DNA of 15,947 nucleotides from an uncultured Candidatus Saccharibacteria bacterium (GTDB lineage Bacteria; Patescibacteriota; Saccharimonadia; Saccharimonadales; Saccharimonadaceae): positions 1 to 15,947 of the forward strand of contig CALEKV010000082.1 of NCBI GenBank assembly GCA_937902525.1, given 5' to 3'. The notes beneath the pieces are model-generated. The model searched no databases and was not told the origin of the DNA. It was given only the letters and a program-made list of their open reading frames with translations. This document shows, piece after piece, positions 5,680 through 12,906 of the stretch; the stretch's first letter is position 1, and every line of letters begins with the position of its first letter. The position numbers were made by a program, and so were the translations under genes.

Positions 5680-7323
5680 ATGGCAAAAAAGACATTTTAT
5701 GACGAAGACGCCCGTAACCGCGTGTTAGGCGGAGCAAAAGCACTATACGATGCCGTTAAAGTAACTTACGGCCCAAAGGGCCGCAATGTGGTGATTGCCA
5801 AGGGTTACGGTGGCCCAACCGTAACACATGATGGCGTAACAGTGGCAGAGAGCATTGACTTACCAGAAGCAGATGATGAAACACTAGGCTTTAAAGTTGG
5901 TGCAGAACTAATTAAACAAGCCGCGAGCAAGCTAAACAAAGCCGCCGGTGATGGCACGACCACTGTTACGGTATTAACCTACAGCATCTTAAAGGAAGCC
6001 AACCGCCTGATTGCCGCTGGCCACAACCCAATAGAATTACGCCGCGGTATTGAAGCTGCTGGCGCCGAGGTGCTTAAAAAACTAAACAGCATGTCTGACA
6101 GCATTAAGGGCGACAAAGCCCGCGTGGCCGAAGTCGCAACCATTAGTGCCGGTGATGCTACAATCGGCAAACTGATTGCTGACGTAATGGAAAAAATCGG
6201 CGAAGACGGCGTGGTAACCGTGGAAGCCAGCCAGGGCCTTGAGATGGAAAGTGAAGTAGTGGATGGCTTTAGTTTAGACCGTGGTTGGAGCAGCCCGTTC
6301 TTTGTCACCGACAACGGCCGACAAGAGGCGGTGTATGACAAACCGGCCATTTTGGTGACCGATAAAAAAATCAGTAGCGCCGCCGAATTTGTTCCCATGC
6401 TGGAGCGTTTGGCGCAAGCTGGCAAAAAAGATTTAGTGCTATTTGCTGACGAAGTAGATGGTGAAGCATTATCGATTTTGATTTTGAACCGCTTAAAGGG
6501 CGTATTTAACACCGTGGCAGTAAAGGCACCGGCTTATGGCGACCGCCGCAAAGAAGTATTTGCAGACATTGCAGCCCTAACCGGCGCCACTGTCGTTAGC
6601 GATGACATAGGTTTGACATTCGAAAATGCCAGCTTAGATGCGTTGGGTAGCGCGCGCAAGGTAATTGTTGGCAAAGATGAAACCACGATTATTGAAGGAG
6701 CCGGCAAAAAAGCCGATATTGCCGACCGCGTTAAGCTTATCCACCAGCAAGCAACCATCACCACCAGTGATTATGAGCGCGAGCAGTACGAAAAGCGCGC
6801 CGCGGCGCTTGGTGGCAAGGTGGCCGTTATCCGCGTTGGTGGCGCCACTGAAACCGAGATTGACGAGAAGAAATTCCGCGTTGACGATGCAGTAGCCGCG
6901 ACCAAGGCCGCCTTAAGCGACGGCGTGGTTGCTGGTGGTGGCGTAACACTCGTGAACGCCGCTGCCGCCATTAAAGTCAGCAATGCTGCAGACAGCGAAA
7001 CGGCTGGGCGTCAAATCCTTAAAAATGCCCTTAAGGAACCCTTTATGCAGATTATGGACAATGCCGGCTTAAACGCTCACGCTTTGTTAGCTGATGTAGA
7101 AAAATCAACAGCCGGCATGGGCGTGAATGTCATGAAACCAGGCGAGGGGATTATCGACCTCAAAAAGGCCGGCGTCATTGACCCTGTACTGGTTACAAAA
7201 GAGGCCGTACAAAGCGCCGTCAGTATCGCTAGCACCGCCGCCACCATGGGCGCGCTGGTGGTGGATATTCCTGAAAAGGAAGCCCCCCAAGCGCCAGCCG
7301 GTGGTGGCATGGGAATGTACTAA
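5680..7323 (+). CDS. groEL: Chaperonin GroEL (Hsp60)
   Basis: GroEL is the ATP-driven double-ring folding chamber. The 547-residue protein is full length for the family. It begins MAKKTFYDEDARNRVLGGAK; ATP-site motifs VTYGPKGRNVV (28-38) and GDGTTTVTVL (90-99, with the catalytic-site Asp at 91) are intact, as is VDDAVAATKAALSDGVVAGGG near 405-425 with the hydrolysis Asp region. The C-terminus PAGGGMGMY is a short version of the Gly-Met tail. The ATG at 5680 is preceded by AGGAGG. It is cotranscribed with groES and ends at a strong hairpin terminator. Confidence 0.98.
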   Translation: MAKKTFYDEDARNRVLGGAKALYDAVKVTYGPKGRNVVIAKGYGGPTVTHDGVTVAESIDLPEADDETLGFKVGAELIKQAASKLNKAAGDGTTTVTVLTYSILKEANRLIAAGHNPIELRRGIEAAGAEVLKKLNSMSDSIKGDKARVAEVATISAGDATIGKLIADVMEKIGEDGVVTVEASQGLEMESEVVDGFSLDRGWSSPFFVTDNGRQEAVYDKPAILVTDKKISSAAEFVPMLERLAQAGKKDLVLFADEVDGEALSILILNRLKGVFNTVAVKAPAYGDRRKEVFADIAALTGATVVSDDIGLTFENASLDALGSARKVIVGKDETTIIEGAGKKADIADRVKLIHQQATITTSDYEREQYEKRAAALGGKVAVIRVGGATETEIDEKKFRVDDAVAATKAALSDGVVAGGGVTLVNAAAAIKVSNAADSETAGRQILKNALKEPFMQIMDNAGLNAHALLADVEKSTAGMGVNVMKPGEGIIDLKKAGVIDPVLVTKEAVQSAVSIASTAATMGALVVDIPEKEAPQAPAGGGMGMY

Positions 7324-7345
7324 ACCAGACCCGCTGTAATGCTAA

Positions 7346-7372
7346 AAAGAGGAGGCCATACGCCTCCTCTTT
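7346..7372. terminator. Bidirectional terminator after groEL
   Basis: AAAGAGGAGGC (7346-7356) pairs with GCCTCCTCTTT (7362-7372), a perfect 11-bp stem with a 5-nt loop. The plus strand has TTT after it, and the minus strand ends CTCTTTTTAG, so it can also terminate the minus-strand gene ending near 7465. Confidence 0.85.
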
Positions 7373-7428
7373 AAGTCAAAATGAAACAGGTGCAATGAGC
7401 CCGAATAAATCCATTTGACAGATATTCT

Positions 7429-7454
7429 CAGATGTAAGAGCCAGACCCTTAAGG
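7429..7454. repeat. 26-bp direct repeat, left copy
   Basis: The copy starts CAGATGTAAGAGCCAGACCC and runs on to CTTAAGG. The same 26 bp with two changes lies at 9434-9459 in the same orientation. The two copies bracket a divergent gene pair. Function is unknown. Confidence 0.75.
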
Positions 7455-7464
7455 CTAGGGCTAG

Positions 7465-7677
7465 CTAGCTAAACCACGCAGCCAGTGTCGCTGCTGGCGT
7501 GTCCTCTAGCTGCGGGTGGGCATACACCAACTCTCTCCCTGCCTCCCCTAGCTTTATCGCCTCTTTGATAACGTTATACAACGCAGGGTTGCTCTGTTTA
7601 ACTGCCATGAGCCTATCTCCATATTTCTCGGCATTATCATCCGCATAACACGACGTCGCGCGCGCTCCGTTCATCAT
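7465..7677 (-). pseudogene. C-terminal part of the 7637-8512 gene in a shifted frame (70 codons)
   Basis: This 70-codon frame overlaps the end of the upstream frame by 41 nt and has no Shine-Dalgarno before its ATGATG. It reads as a soluble helical segment (MAVKQSNPALYNVIKEAIKL...). The likeliest reading is that it is the real C-terminus of the upstream protein, separated by an indel in the CG run at 7657-7665; loss of one CG pair or gain of one base would join the frames. It could instead be a separate, coupled small gene. Confidence 0.55.
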
Positions 7678-8512
7678 ACGCGCGATTGATCATAGCATCC
7701 CAAACAGACAGAGGGTATTCGTCATTATGGCCTGGGATAATGCCATATGCTGATGGATCGGTCAATATATTATGAATAAACTTGTCCATTTGCGGTATAA
7801 ACACATCAAATAATCCCAAGTGGTCGGGTGCAATATTACCCCTAGGGTCTAGCCTATTTGCCAAAGATAGTGTTTGTCGATTCAAGAGGGTTCGCTCTAG
7901 ACTGACATTCTGCGGCCGGGCGCCAGTCGTATCTTTTACGGCATATCCGCACACCTTGTTCAACTGCTCGCCTATATGAACATACGCATCGGGTGACTTA
8001 TCGCGCAGTTGTTTTGAAATCGTGCGATAGCCTTCTGCCGCATCCCTGTCCTTGCTGGAAGTGTTTAATGACAAGTGAGCCCCGTCGCTCGGATCCATCA
8101 CGTCGTCCGCAAATATATCGTAGGTTTCGCCGATGATTTTATGGAACACACCATGGGGCAGAGTAGCCATCTTTCGTATCCCGCTGGTTAAATGTTCATA
8201 TGTTTGAGGATAAGAGCTTGAGCCCTGTAGTGTCATCGCCTCCAATGCGCGCGTGCCAATAAAATCAGATAAGCGTTTTTGACCATGTTCAATATCTGAT
8301 AATTTTCCCCAGTGGTGCAATTCGCTCCCTCGCCTTTCTCGTGATACCCCAAAGGCGTCATGCGCAGCCTGGACTAGGTATCCTTCTGGTGTTTGCGGAT
8401 TGGCAATGGTTTGTAGGTCGCTTCCTTCAAGCTCAACAATCGCCCCGTGGTGGTCGGGGGTCGGTGGCCGATAGTATGGGCTTGGGTATGCATGTATTTT
8501 AAATTCTGACAT
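7637..8512 (-). CDS. Unknown 291-aa protein, probably truncated by a frameshift
   Basis: I do not recognise this protein. ATG 8512 (MSEFKIHAYPSPYYRPPTPD) is chosen because GAAAGGA precedes it; an in-frame ATG at 8527 lies upstream of that site. The N-terminus is Pro- and Tyr-rich, the rest is mostly helical and charged (IEHGQKRLSDFIGTRALEAM, YRTISKQLRDKSPDAYVHIG, FIPQMDKFIHNIL). No signal peptide or membrane helix is seen. The frame ends with SARDVVLCG just after a CG-dinucleotide run, while the neighbouring frame carries on for 70 residues, so the natural protein was probably about 345 residues. It is transcribed divergently from the TrmB-like regulator, a frequent arrangement for a regulator and its target; that link is inference. 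Confidence 0.7.
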   Translation of the reverse strand: MSEFKIHAYPSPYYRPPTPDHHGAIVELEGSDLQTIANPQTPEGYLVQAAHDAFGVSRERRGSELHHWGKLSDIEHGQKRLSDFIGTRALEAMTLQGSSSYPQTYEHLTSGIRKMATLPHGVFHKIIGETYDIFADDVMDPSDGAHLSLNTSSKDRDAAEGYRTISKQLRDKSPDAYVHIGEQLNKVCGYAVKDTTGARPQNVSLERTLLNRQTLSLANRLDPRGNIAPDHLGLFDVFIPQMDKFIHNILTDPSAYGIIPGHNDEYPLSVWDAMINRAYDERSARDVVLCG

Positions 8513-8534
8513 TTTTAGTCCTTTCATTTATTTT

Positions 8535-8550
8535 TCCATTCTTGAGTATA
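8535..8550 (-). promoter_or_regulatory. -10 region / possible operator, left half of an inverted pair
   Basis: On the minus strand TATACTCAAGAATGGA. It resembles TATACTTAAGATTATGGA on the plus strand at 8615-8632, so the divergent promoters carry near-identical sequences in inverted orientation. It could be a -10 element, an operator for the TrmB-like protein, or both. No convincing -35 is seen for this one. Confidence 0.4.
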
Positions 8551-8593
8551 TGAAGGCCTAGGAGCAAAAACTATATTAAATGGTTGTTTATTT

Positions 8594-8620
8594 TTGACAA
8601 ATATTTTAATAGTGTATACT
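8594..8620 (+). promoter_or_regulatory. Promoter of the TrmB-like gene, leaderless start predicted
   Basis: TTGACA (8594-8599), a short 15-bp spacer, TATACT (8615-8620), then 7 nt to the ATG at 8628. There is no Shine-Dalgarno. The transcription start should fall at or next to the start codon. Confidence 0.6.
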
Positions 8621-8627
8621 TAAGATT

Positions 8628-9365
8628 ATGGATTTCGCATTGATTGGCTTAAGTAATCGTGACAAAAGAGTGTATGAGGCGTTGGTGCAGAACCCGGAAG
8701 CGTCCGTGCGCAAGATTGCCGAACATACAGGCATTAACCGGGGGAGTGTGTTTGAGTCGCTGAAGGATTTGTTGGCTGCTGGATTGGTTACGCAGGTGGT
8801 GTACGGCAAACGCCCTGTATATCGCGCCAAAGACCCCCAGATTATTTACGAGATTATCAGCGAAAAACGCAGCGAGCTACTGCAGGCGAAAGCAGGATTA
8901 GAATCTTACATTACATCCTTTAGTGGTAGGGCGAACGACCCAGGATTTTTTCACTTTACCTCAGCTTACCAGGGTGACGAAGGCCTAGCAGCGATTTTGC
9001 GTGACGTGCTGAAAACATGCCGAATTAGCGGTATCCATGAGTATAGGGCGATATCATCACCACGCGTTAGCCGGTATCTATACAACAACTTTCCGCATTT
9101 TAGTCGCGAGCGCGTGCGTCAAAAACTTGTTGTTAGGGTATTGCGTCAGGGAGTTAGTATTCGCGACGAGACGGGATTCGCAGAAAGCCGTTATCTTGGT
9201 CAATCGCCCTATGACACGGGTTGTTACACGCTAATTTACGGCCGAAAAGTCTCGGTTATAACAATCAATCAGCTTAACGAAACAAGCGGTGTAATTATTG
9301 ATAGTCCGTTTTTCGCAGACGTGCAAAGGCAACTATTTGACGCTATGTGGAGTACGACATTATAA
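8628..9365 (+). CDS. TrmB-like transcriptional regulator (winged HTH plus C-terminal sensor domain)
   Basis: This 245-residue protein is probably a cytoplasmic DNA-binding regulator. Residues 1-65 read as a TrmB-type winged helix: LIGLSNRDKRVYEALVQNPE, then SVRKIAEHTGINRGSVFESL as helix-turn-helix, then LLAAGLVTQVVYGKRPVYRA as wing. Residues 70-95 form a linker helix (IIYEIISEKRSELLQAKAGL), as in TrmB proteins. The rest has a repeated strand-helix look ending VIIDSPFFADVQRQLFDAMW, close to the phospholipase-D-like regulator part of the family. TrmB relatives often sense sugars; no ligand can be assigned here. It lies divergent to the 7637-8512 gene, sharing similar sequences at both promoters, so autoregulation and control of that gene is a reasonable guess. 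It ends before a hairpin terminator. Confidence 0.82.
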   Translation: MDFALIGLSNRDKRVYEALVQNPEASVRKIAEHTGINRGSVFESLKDLLAAGLVTQVVYGKRPVYRAKDPQIIYEIISEKRSELLQAKAGLESYITSFSGRANDPGFFHFTSAYQGDEGLAAILRDVLKTCRISGIHEYRAISSPRVSRYLYNNFPHFSRERVRQKLVVRVLRQGVSIRDETGFAESRYLGQSPYDTGCYTLIYGRKVSVITINQLNETSGVIIDSPFFADVQRQLFDAMWSTTL

Positions 9366-9433
9366 GTTAATTGATTTGGCGACGCATAAAACACAATATA
9401 ACAGATGTATGTCACGGTATTGTCATAAAATCC

Positions 9434-9459
9434 CAGATGTAAGGGCCAGACTCTTAAGG
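9434..9459. repeat. 26-bp direct repeat, right copy
   Basis: The copy starts CAGATGTAAGGGCCAGACTC and runs on to TTAAGG. It matches 7429-7454 with two changes. It lies 68 bp past the TrmB-like stop and before the shared terminator. Confidence 0.75.
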
Positions 9460-9511
9460 GCGTATGGTTATTTCATACTGAGTGGTTTGAGCGAAAAGCT
9501 GAACATAATAG

Positions 9512-9543
9512 AGCCCCCTCGTCAATAATTAGTGAGGGGGGCT
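9512..9543. terminator. Convergent terminator
   Basis: AGCCCCCTC (9512-9520) and GAGGGGGGCT (9534-9543) form a stem with one extra G; T-rich sequence follows on both strands. It separates the TrmB-like gene from the convergent 9561-10025 gene. Confidence 0.75.
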
Positions 9544-9560
9544 TATTTACGAGTAGAGTT

Positions 9561-10025
9561 TTATTGCTGCGGGTTTGAAAGGTAATCAATCTCTTTGATG
9601 ACATTCAGCAGGGCATCAGCACGCTTGGCTTCATCCTGAATAGCCTTAGCGGCTTCATGAGCAGGGGCGATTAAGGTTTTGTCATCAGTGGAACGAATTA
9701 ACAGTAGGTAAGTATCAAACTTTTCTTCGGGGCTGACATTTAATTTATCAACTAGCGGGCGGAGTTCGCCTAAGGCCTCTTTTTTGATACCATCTAACGA
9801 GTTATCTGCGCGCGCTGGAGCGGCCGCTTGGGCGCTAGCCGAAGACAGTTCGATTGGATTAACCGCAGGCATAGACGGCGCGGGGAGGGGTGGCAAACCA
9901 GTGGCGGGCGTACTGCCCGTGCCAGCCTCGGCCGATTGGTCGGCCACATCAGGCACACCAGCCAACACCTTGGCCAGTTCTTGATCGTCACTAATTGGTT
10001 GTGCTGCTTGCGCTTGAAAATCCAT
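9561..10025 (-). CDS. Unknown protein with Ala/Pro-rich linker and C-terminal helical domain, 154 aa
   Basis: The start is the ATG at 10025 (MDFQAQAAQPISDDQ), with AGGGGTGG just before it; an in-frame ATG at 10043 lies upstream of that site. Residues about 25-75 are a flexible Ala/Pro/Ser-rich linker (STPATGLPPLPAPSMPAVNP). Residues about 78-154 form a compact helical domain (IKKEALGELRPLVDKLNVSP, FDTYLLLIRSTDDKTLIAPA, AKRADALLNVIKEIDYLSNP). From memory, proteins with this kind of ending occur in CPR genomes without assigned function, so I give none. The helical part looks like a protein-protein interaction module. It is divergent from the isomerase-like gene, with about 90 bp between them. 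Confidence 0.75.
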   Translation of the reverse strand: MDFQAQAAQPISDDQELAKVLAGVPDVADQSAEAGTGSTPATGLPPLPAPSMPAVNPIELSSASAQAAAPARADNSLDGIKKEALGELRPLVDKLNVSPEEKFDTYLLLIRSTDDKTLIAPAHEAAKAIQDEAKRADALLNVIKEIDYLSNPQQ

Positions 10026-10062
10026 ACCCACCCCTAATCGCATTAAAATTACTTATGGTTAC

Positions 10063-10112
10063 TTGTAAAATACTGTATCATAAATATAAGACAAACGGCA
10101 AGGTTTAAGGAG
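10063..10112 (+). promoter_or_regulatory. Promoter and ribosome-binding site of the SIS-domain gene
   Basis: TTGTAA (10063-10068), 16 bp, TATAAG (10085-10090), then AAGGAG (10107-10112) 4 nt before the ATG at 10117. The intergenic region also carries a TACAGT on the minus strand that may serve the 10025 gene. Confidence 0.5.
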
Positions 10113-10116
10113 TGGA

Positions 10117-11163
10117 ATGTTAGACGACAGCAAGGTGTTACAGCAGCGCGACAGCTTGGGGGCTTTGGACGCCGCCGCCAACCTATACGCACAGGCCCCA
10201 TATAGCGCAAAAATACTCGAACCAGAACACGACAATAGGACTATCAGCAATATTGTTATAGCTGGTGTGGGCAATAGCGCCGTGGCGGCCGATATAGCCA
10301 GAGTTTTACTACGCCGCAGCCTACCCGTGCCGCTCGAAGTAGTAACAACCTACGACACACCGGACTATGTCGGCAAAAATACTTTATTAATTGTTATCGA
10401 TTGTAGTGGCGGCATTCAAGAATCTTTAAGTTGCATAAATCAATCGTTGTTATTAACACAACAACCGCAAATCGCTATTATCACCTCTGGCGGTGAACTA
10501 CAACAAATCGCCATCCAGCACCATATTATGTACACACTAACGCCGGCCAACACGCCACATCAGACATCAATAATTTACAACCTAGTAAGTATCCTAACAG
10601 TCTTAAGGGCATTTGCGTTTGACACACAGCCATTGTTGAGTGAAATTAGCACAAGCGCTAGTTGGTTGCAAAGTGAAAGTGAATTGTGGTTGAAAAATAC
10701 GCCCGTCAAGCAAAACTATGCCAAACAGCTAGCGCTGATTGCGGTCGGTAAAACCCCAATTTTTTATGCCGGGCCACTAATGGCGCCAGTGGCATGCAAG
10801 TGGAAGGCCAGCTGGAACGTCAACGCCAAAAATATGGCATTTTATAGCACTTACCCAGAGCACAACCATGCCGACCTTATCGGCTGGACAAGCCATCCAG
10901 TAGAAAAACCGTTCGCCGTATTTGACTTATGGAGTGGCCTTGAGCACCCAAAGGTACAAAAAAGCTTTAAATTAAGCGATAAGTTACTCAGCGGCAAGCG
11001 CCCCAGAGCCACCATAATACAAATCCAGGGTGACACCCTGGTGCAACAAATGCTATGGGGCTGCATTTTGGCTGATTTTGTCAGTATTTACGTGGCGATA
11101 TTAAACGGCGTAAATCCAACGAAAATCGAGCTAATTGAGCGATTTAAGCAAGATTTACACTAA
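10117..11163 (+). CDS. SIS-domain protein of the bifunctional phosphoglucose/phosphomannose isomerase type, divergent active site
   Basis: The family interconverts glucose-6-P or mannose-6-P with fructose-6-P. Length (348 aa) and order of segments fit: IVIAGVGNSAVAADI (46-60) matches the GMGGSAIGGD region, LLIVIDCSGGIQESL (90-104) the SYSGNTEET region, TLTPANTPHQTS (140-151) the PxxxPRxA region, and KWKASWNVNAKNMAFYSTYP plus EHNHADLIGW (228-257) the NENxK...PExNHNEIxGW region. The conserved Ser-Gly-Asn-Thr is SGGI and the Arg after Pro is His, so phosphate binding and catalysis may be altered. The Glu and His of the EHNH segment remain. It has its own promoter and Shine-Dalgarno, and its stop overlaps by 4 nt the stop of the convergent gene at 11160. 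The fold is well supported; activity is uncertain. Confidence 0.78.
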   Translation: MLDDSKVLQQRDSLGALDAAANLYAQAPYSAKILEPEHDNRTISNIVIAGVGNSAVAADIARVLLRRSLPVPLEVVTTYDTPDYVGKNTLLIVIDCSGGIQESLSCINQSLLLTQQPQIAIITSGGELQQIAIQHHIMYTLTPANTPHQTSIIYNLVSILTVLRAFAFDTQPLLSEISTSASWLQSESELWLKNTPVKQNYAKQLALIAVGKTPIFYAGPLMAPVACKWKASWNVNAKNMAFYSTYPEHNHADLIGWTSHPVEKPFAVFDLWSGLEHPKVQKSFKLSDKLLSGKRPRATIIQIQGDTLVQQMLWGCILADFVSIYVAILNGVNPTKIELIERFKQDLH

Positions 11164-11672
11164 CTGTTTAGTCGTTCTAAAATGGCAGCACACCACGTTC
11201 CAAGCGAATTATGCACCGGAACCCCTATCTCGCCACAGACTTCTTGCATATAGGTCTTGTTGCCGCCTTGGTATGTATCGCTGACTCCAAAAACAAAGTC
11301 TAAATCAGGATTGTAATCCTTCCAGCCTGCAATGAAGCCGAATTCTATACGGCTTGTTTGGGCATATGCGCGCCCGGGCGTTTCGAAAGTTTGTTCAGCC
11401 ATCCACATTGCTAAGACTCCCTTTTCACGAGCTAATCGTAAATAATGCCTCTCCCACGGGTTTTGCTTGTTATTGTCTAGCCAAGCAGACGGCTTTTGAT
11501 ACAGCTCAGGTGCGCCACGCGGAGAGATAATAGACGCCTCTGCTCCTTGGGCAAGTAACATATCAGCTGCGGCTTTTTGCCAATCTTCAGCCCCCTGGAC
11601 AGGGCCAGCTAAAAATACCACGGGGTTATTGGGGTTATTTATATTGTTTGGAGGAAATATAAATTCTGACAT
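11160..11672 (-). CDS. Nucleoside 2-deoxyribosyltransferase-like protein
   Basis: The pattern fits the nucleoside 2-deoxyribosyltransferase-like fold: NPVVFLAGPVQGAEDWQKAA near the N-terminus, then IISPRG, then NPWERHYLRLAREKGVLAMW, then RAYAQTSRIEFGFIAGW. In this superfamily the WE...AxTxxE(L/F)G pieces surround the nucleotide or sugar site, with the Glu of SRIEFG the likely catalytic residue; family members exchange bases on deoxynucleosides or hydrolyse nucleotides. I choose the ATG at 11672 over 11678, because TAAGG, overlapping the upstream stop, is better spaced for it. It is the third gene of the ABC-transporter operon, 10 nt after the permease stop, so translation is probably coupled. 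A functional link to the exporter is not obvious. Confidence 0.78.
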   Translation of the reverse strand: MSEFIFPPNNINNPNNPVVFLAGPVQGAEDWQKAAADMLLAQGAEASIISPRGAPELYQKPSAWLDNNKQNPWERHYLRLAREKGVLAMWMAEQTFETPGRAYAQTSRIEFGFIAGWKDYNPDLDFVFGVSDTYQGGNKTYMQEVCGEIGVPVHNSLGTWCAAILERLNS

Positions 11673-11682
11673 AGACATAGCC

Positions 11683-12906
11683 TTAGTGATATTGCCTTAA
11701 CGATTCAATCGGGTGCTTACGCGCGGCGCGCAGGGCAGGGTAAAAGCCAAAAAGCACGCCAACGCCAAGCGACATTACGAGCGCAATCCCAGCTACCTGC
11801 CAATTTACGCTTGGTACAAAATACAGGTACGTACTAATACCAAAGGCGACCGTATAGCCAATAATATAACCGAAAAGTCCACCCATCACGCTCATCATCA
11901 CACTTTCAATCATAAACTGCAGGGCGATACTACTGCTGGTGGCGCCAACACTTTTGCGAATACCGATTTCACGCGTGCGTTCAGCCACGCCCACTAGCAT
12001 AATATTCATAATTCCCACGCCACCAACCACCAAGCTGATAGCCGCAATCGCTGCCAACACTAGTGCCACAGAGCGCATAAAGTCGTTAGTTTCCCTACTG
12101 ACGCTACCGCCACTCGCCATGTTGAAATCGTGTTCGTTATTATGATTTTGCAATAATGTTGTATTTATAACATCAGTTAAATCGGATAGCTGTGTGGTAT
12201 CTTTTGCCCTAATGTCAATTTGCTGGATTTGCACGCGACCATGGTTGATAGTTTTACCAGCGTTAAAAGTTAAGAAGACGGAATTATCAAAATCTATCCG
12301 ATTATAATTAACCGGGTCCAAGCTGGCCTTCAATACACCAATTACAGTATAGCGCTCACCGCGCACTGTAAATGTCAGCCCAATCGGTTTTTCGGTGCCA
12401 AATAAATCAATCGCCAGCTGATGACCCAGTACCGCCACACTGTCAGGGCTATTGGTGTCCAAAAATTGACCGTCGCGCACGTCCAATTTAGCAATTTTTT
12501 CCAGTTCGGGTGTTGTTGATACTACAACAGAATTATCCAATGTACGCGTCCCTGTTTTCAGAGTGGCCGACTGCACCATAATCGGCGCGACGGCGTCAAC
12601 GCCATCCACAGCCCTAATTTTTTCCACATCAGACTCGCTTAGGGTACTGGTTGTGTAATACTGCTGATTGGCTGGTGCAGTTGGGGTTACCGCCTTATCG
12701 CCACCTGGGCGAACAACAATAATATTGCCGCCGATACGGGTTAACTGGCGATTTAATACATCAGTTAGTCCTCCGCTCAAAGCAAAAATCGCCGTCACAC
12801 TACCCACACCAATAGCTACACCGAGCACGGTCAATAGCGTACGCAAACGACTACGGCGCAACGATTGATAAGCGCCATAGATATAATCACCAAGCAACCA
12901 GTTCAT
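11683..12906 (-). CDS. MacB/FtsX-type ABC transporter permease
   Basis: This 407-residue inner-membrane protein is the permease half of a MacB-type exporter or mechanotransmission system. Topology is typical: N-terminal helix about 20-48 (LRTLLTVLGVAIGVGSVTAI), a large extracytoplasmic MacB-PCD-like domain about 50-280 (VVRPGGD..., VLGHQLAIDLFG, YTVIGVLKAS), then three C-terminal helices, the first from RSVALVLAAIAAISLVVGGV into the cytoplasmic loop EIGIRKSVGATSSSI that couples to the ATPase. It ends PALRAARKHPIESLRQYH, typical of FtsX/MacB proteins. Its ATG overlaps the ATPase stop as ATGA, so the two are coupled. No MacA adaptor or TolC is in the window. Substrate is unknown. Confidence 0.92.
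   Translation of the reverse strand: MNWLLGDYIYGAYQSLRRSRLRTLLTVLGVAIGVGSVTAIFALSGGLTDVLNRQLTRIGGNIIVVRPGGDKAVTPTAPANQQYYTTSTLSESDVEKIRAVDGVDAVAPIMVQSATLKTGTRTLDNSVVVSTTPELEKIAKLDVRDGQFLDTNSPDSVAVLGHQLAIDLFGTEKPIGLTFTVRGERYTVIGVLKASLDPVNYNRIDFDNSVFLTFNAGKTINHGRVQIQQIDIRAKDTTQLSDLTDVINTTLLQNHNNEHDFNMASGGSVSRETNDFMRSVALVLAAIAAISLVVGGVGIMNIMLVGVAERTREIGIRKSVGATSSSIALQFMIESVMMSVMGGLFGYIIGYTVAFGISTYLYFVPSVNWQVAGIALVMSLGVGVLFGFYPALRAARKHPIESLRQYH

Noticed and set aside
5979..6512. Long minus-strand ORF inside groEL
   Set aside because: It is a frame shadow of a highly conserved gene, with Ser/Ala/Pro-rich composition and no start signals.
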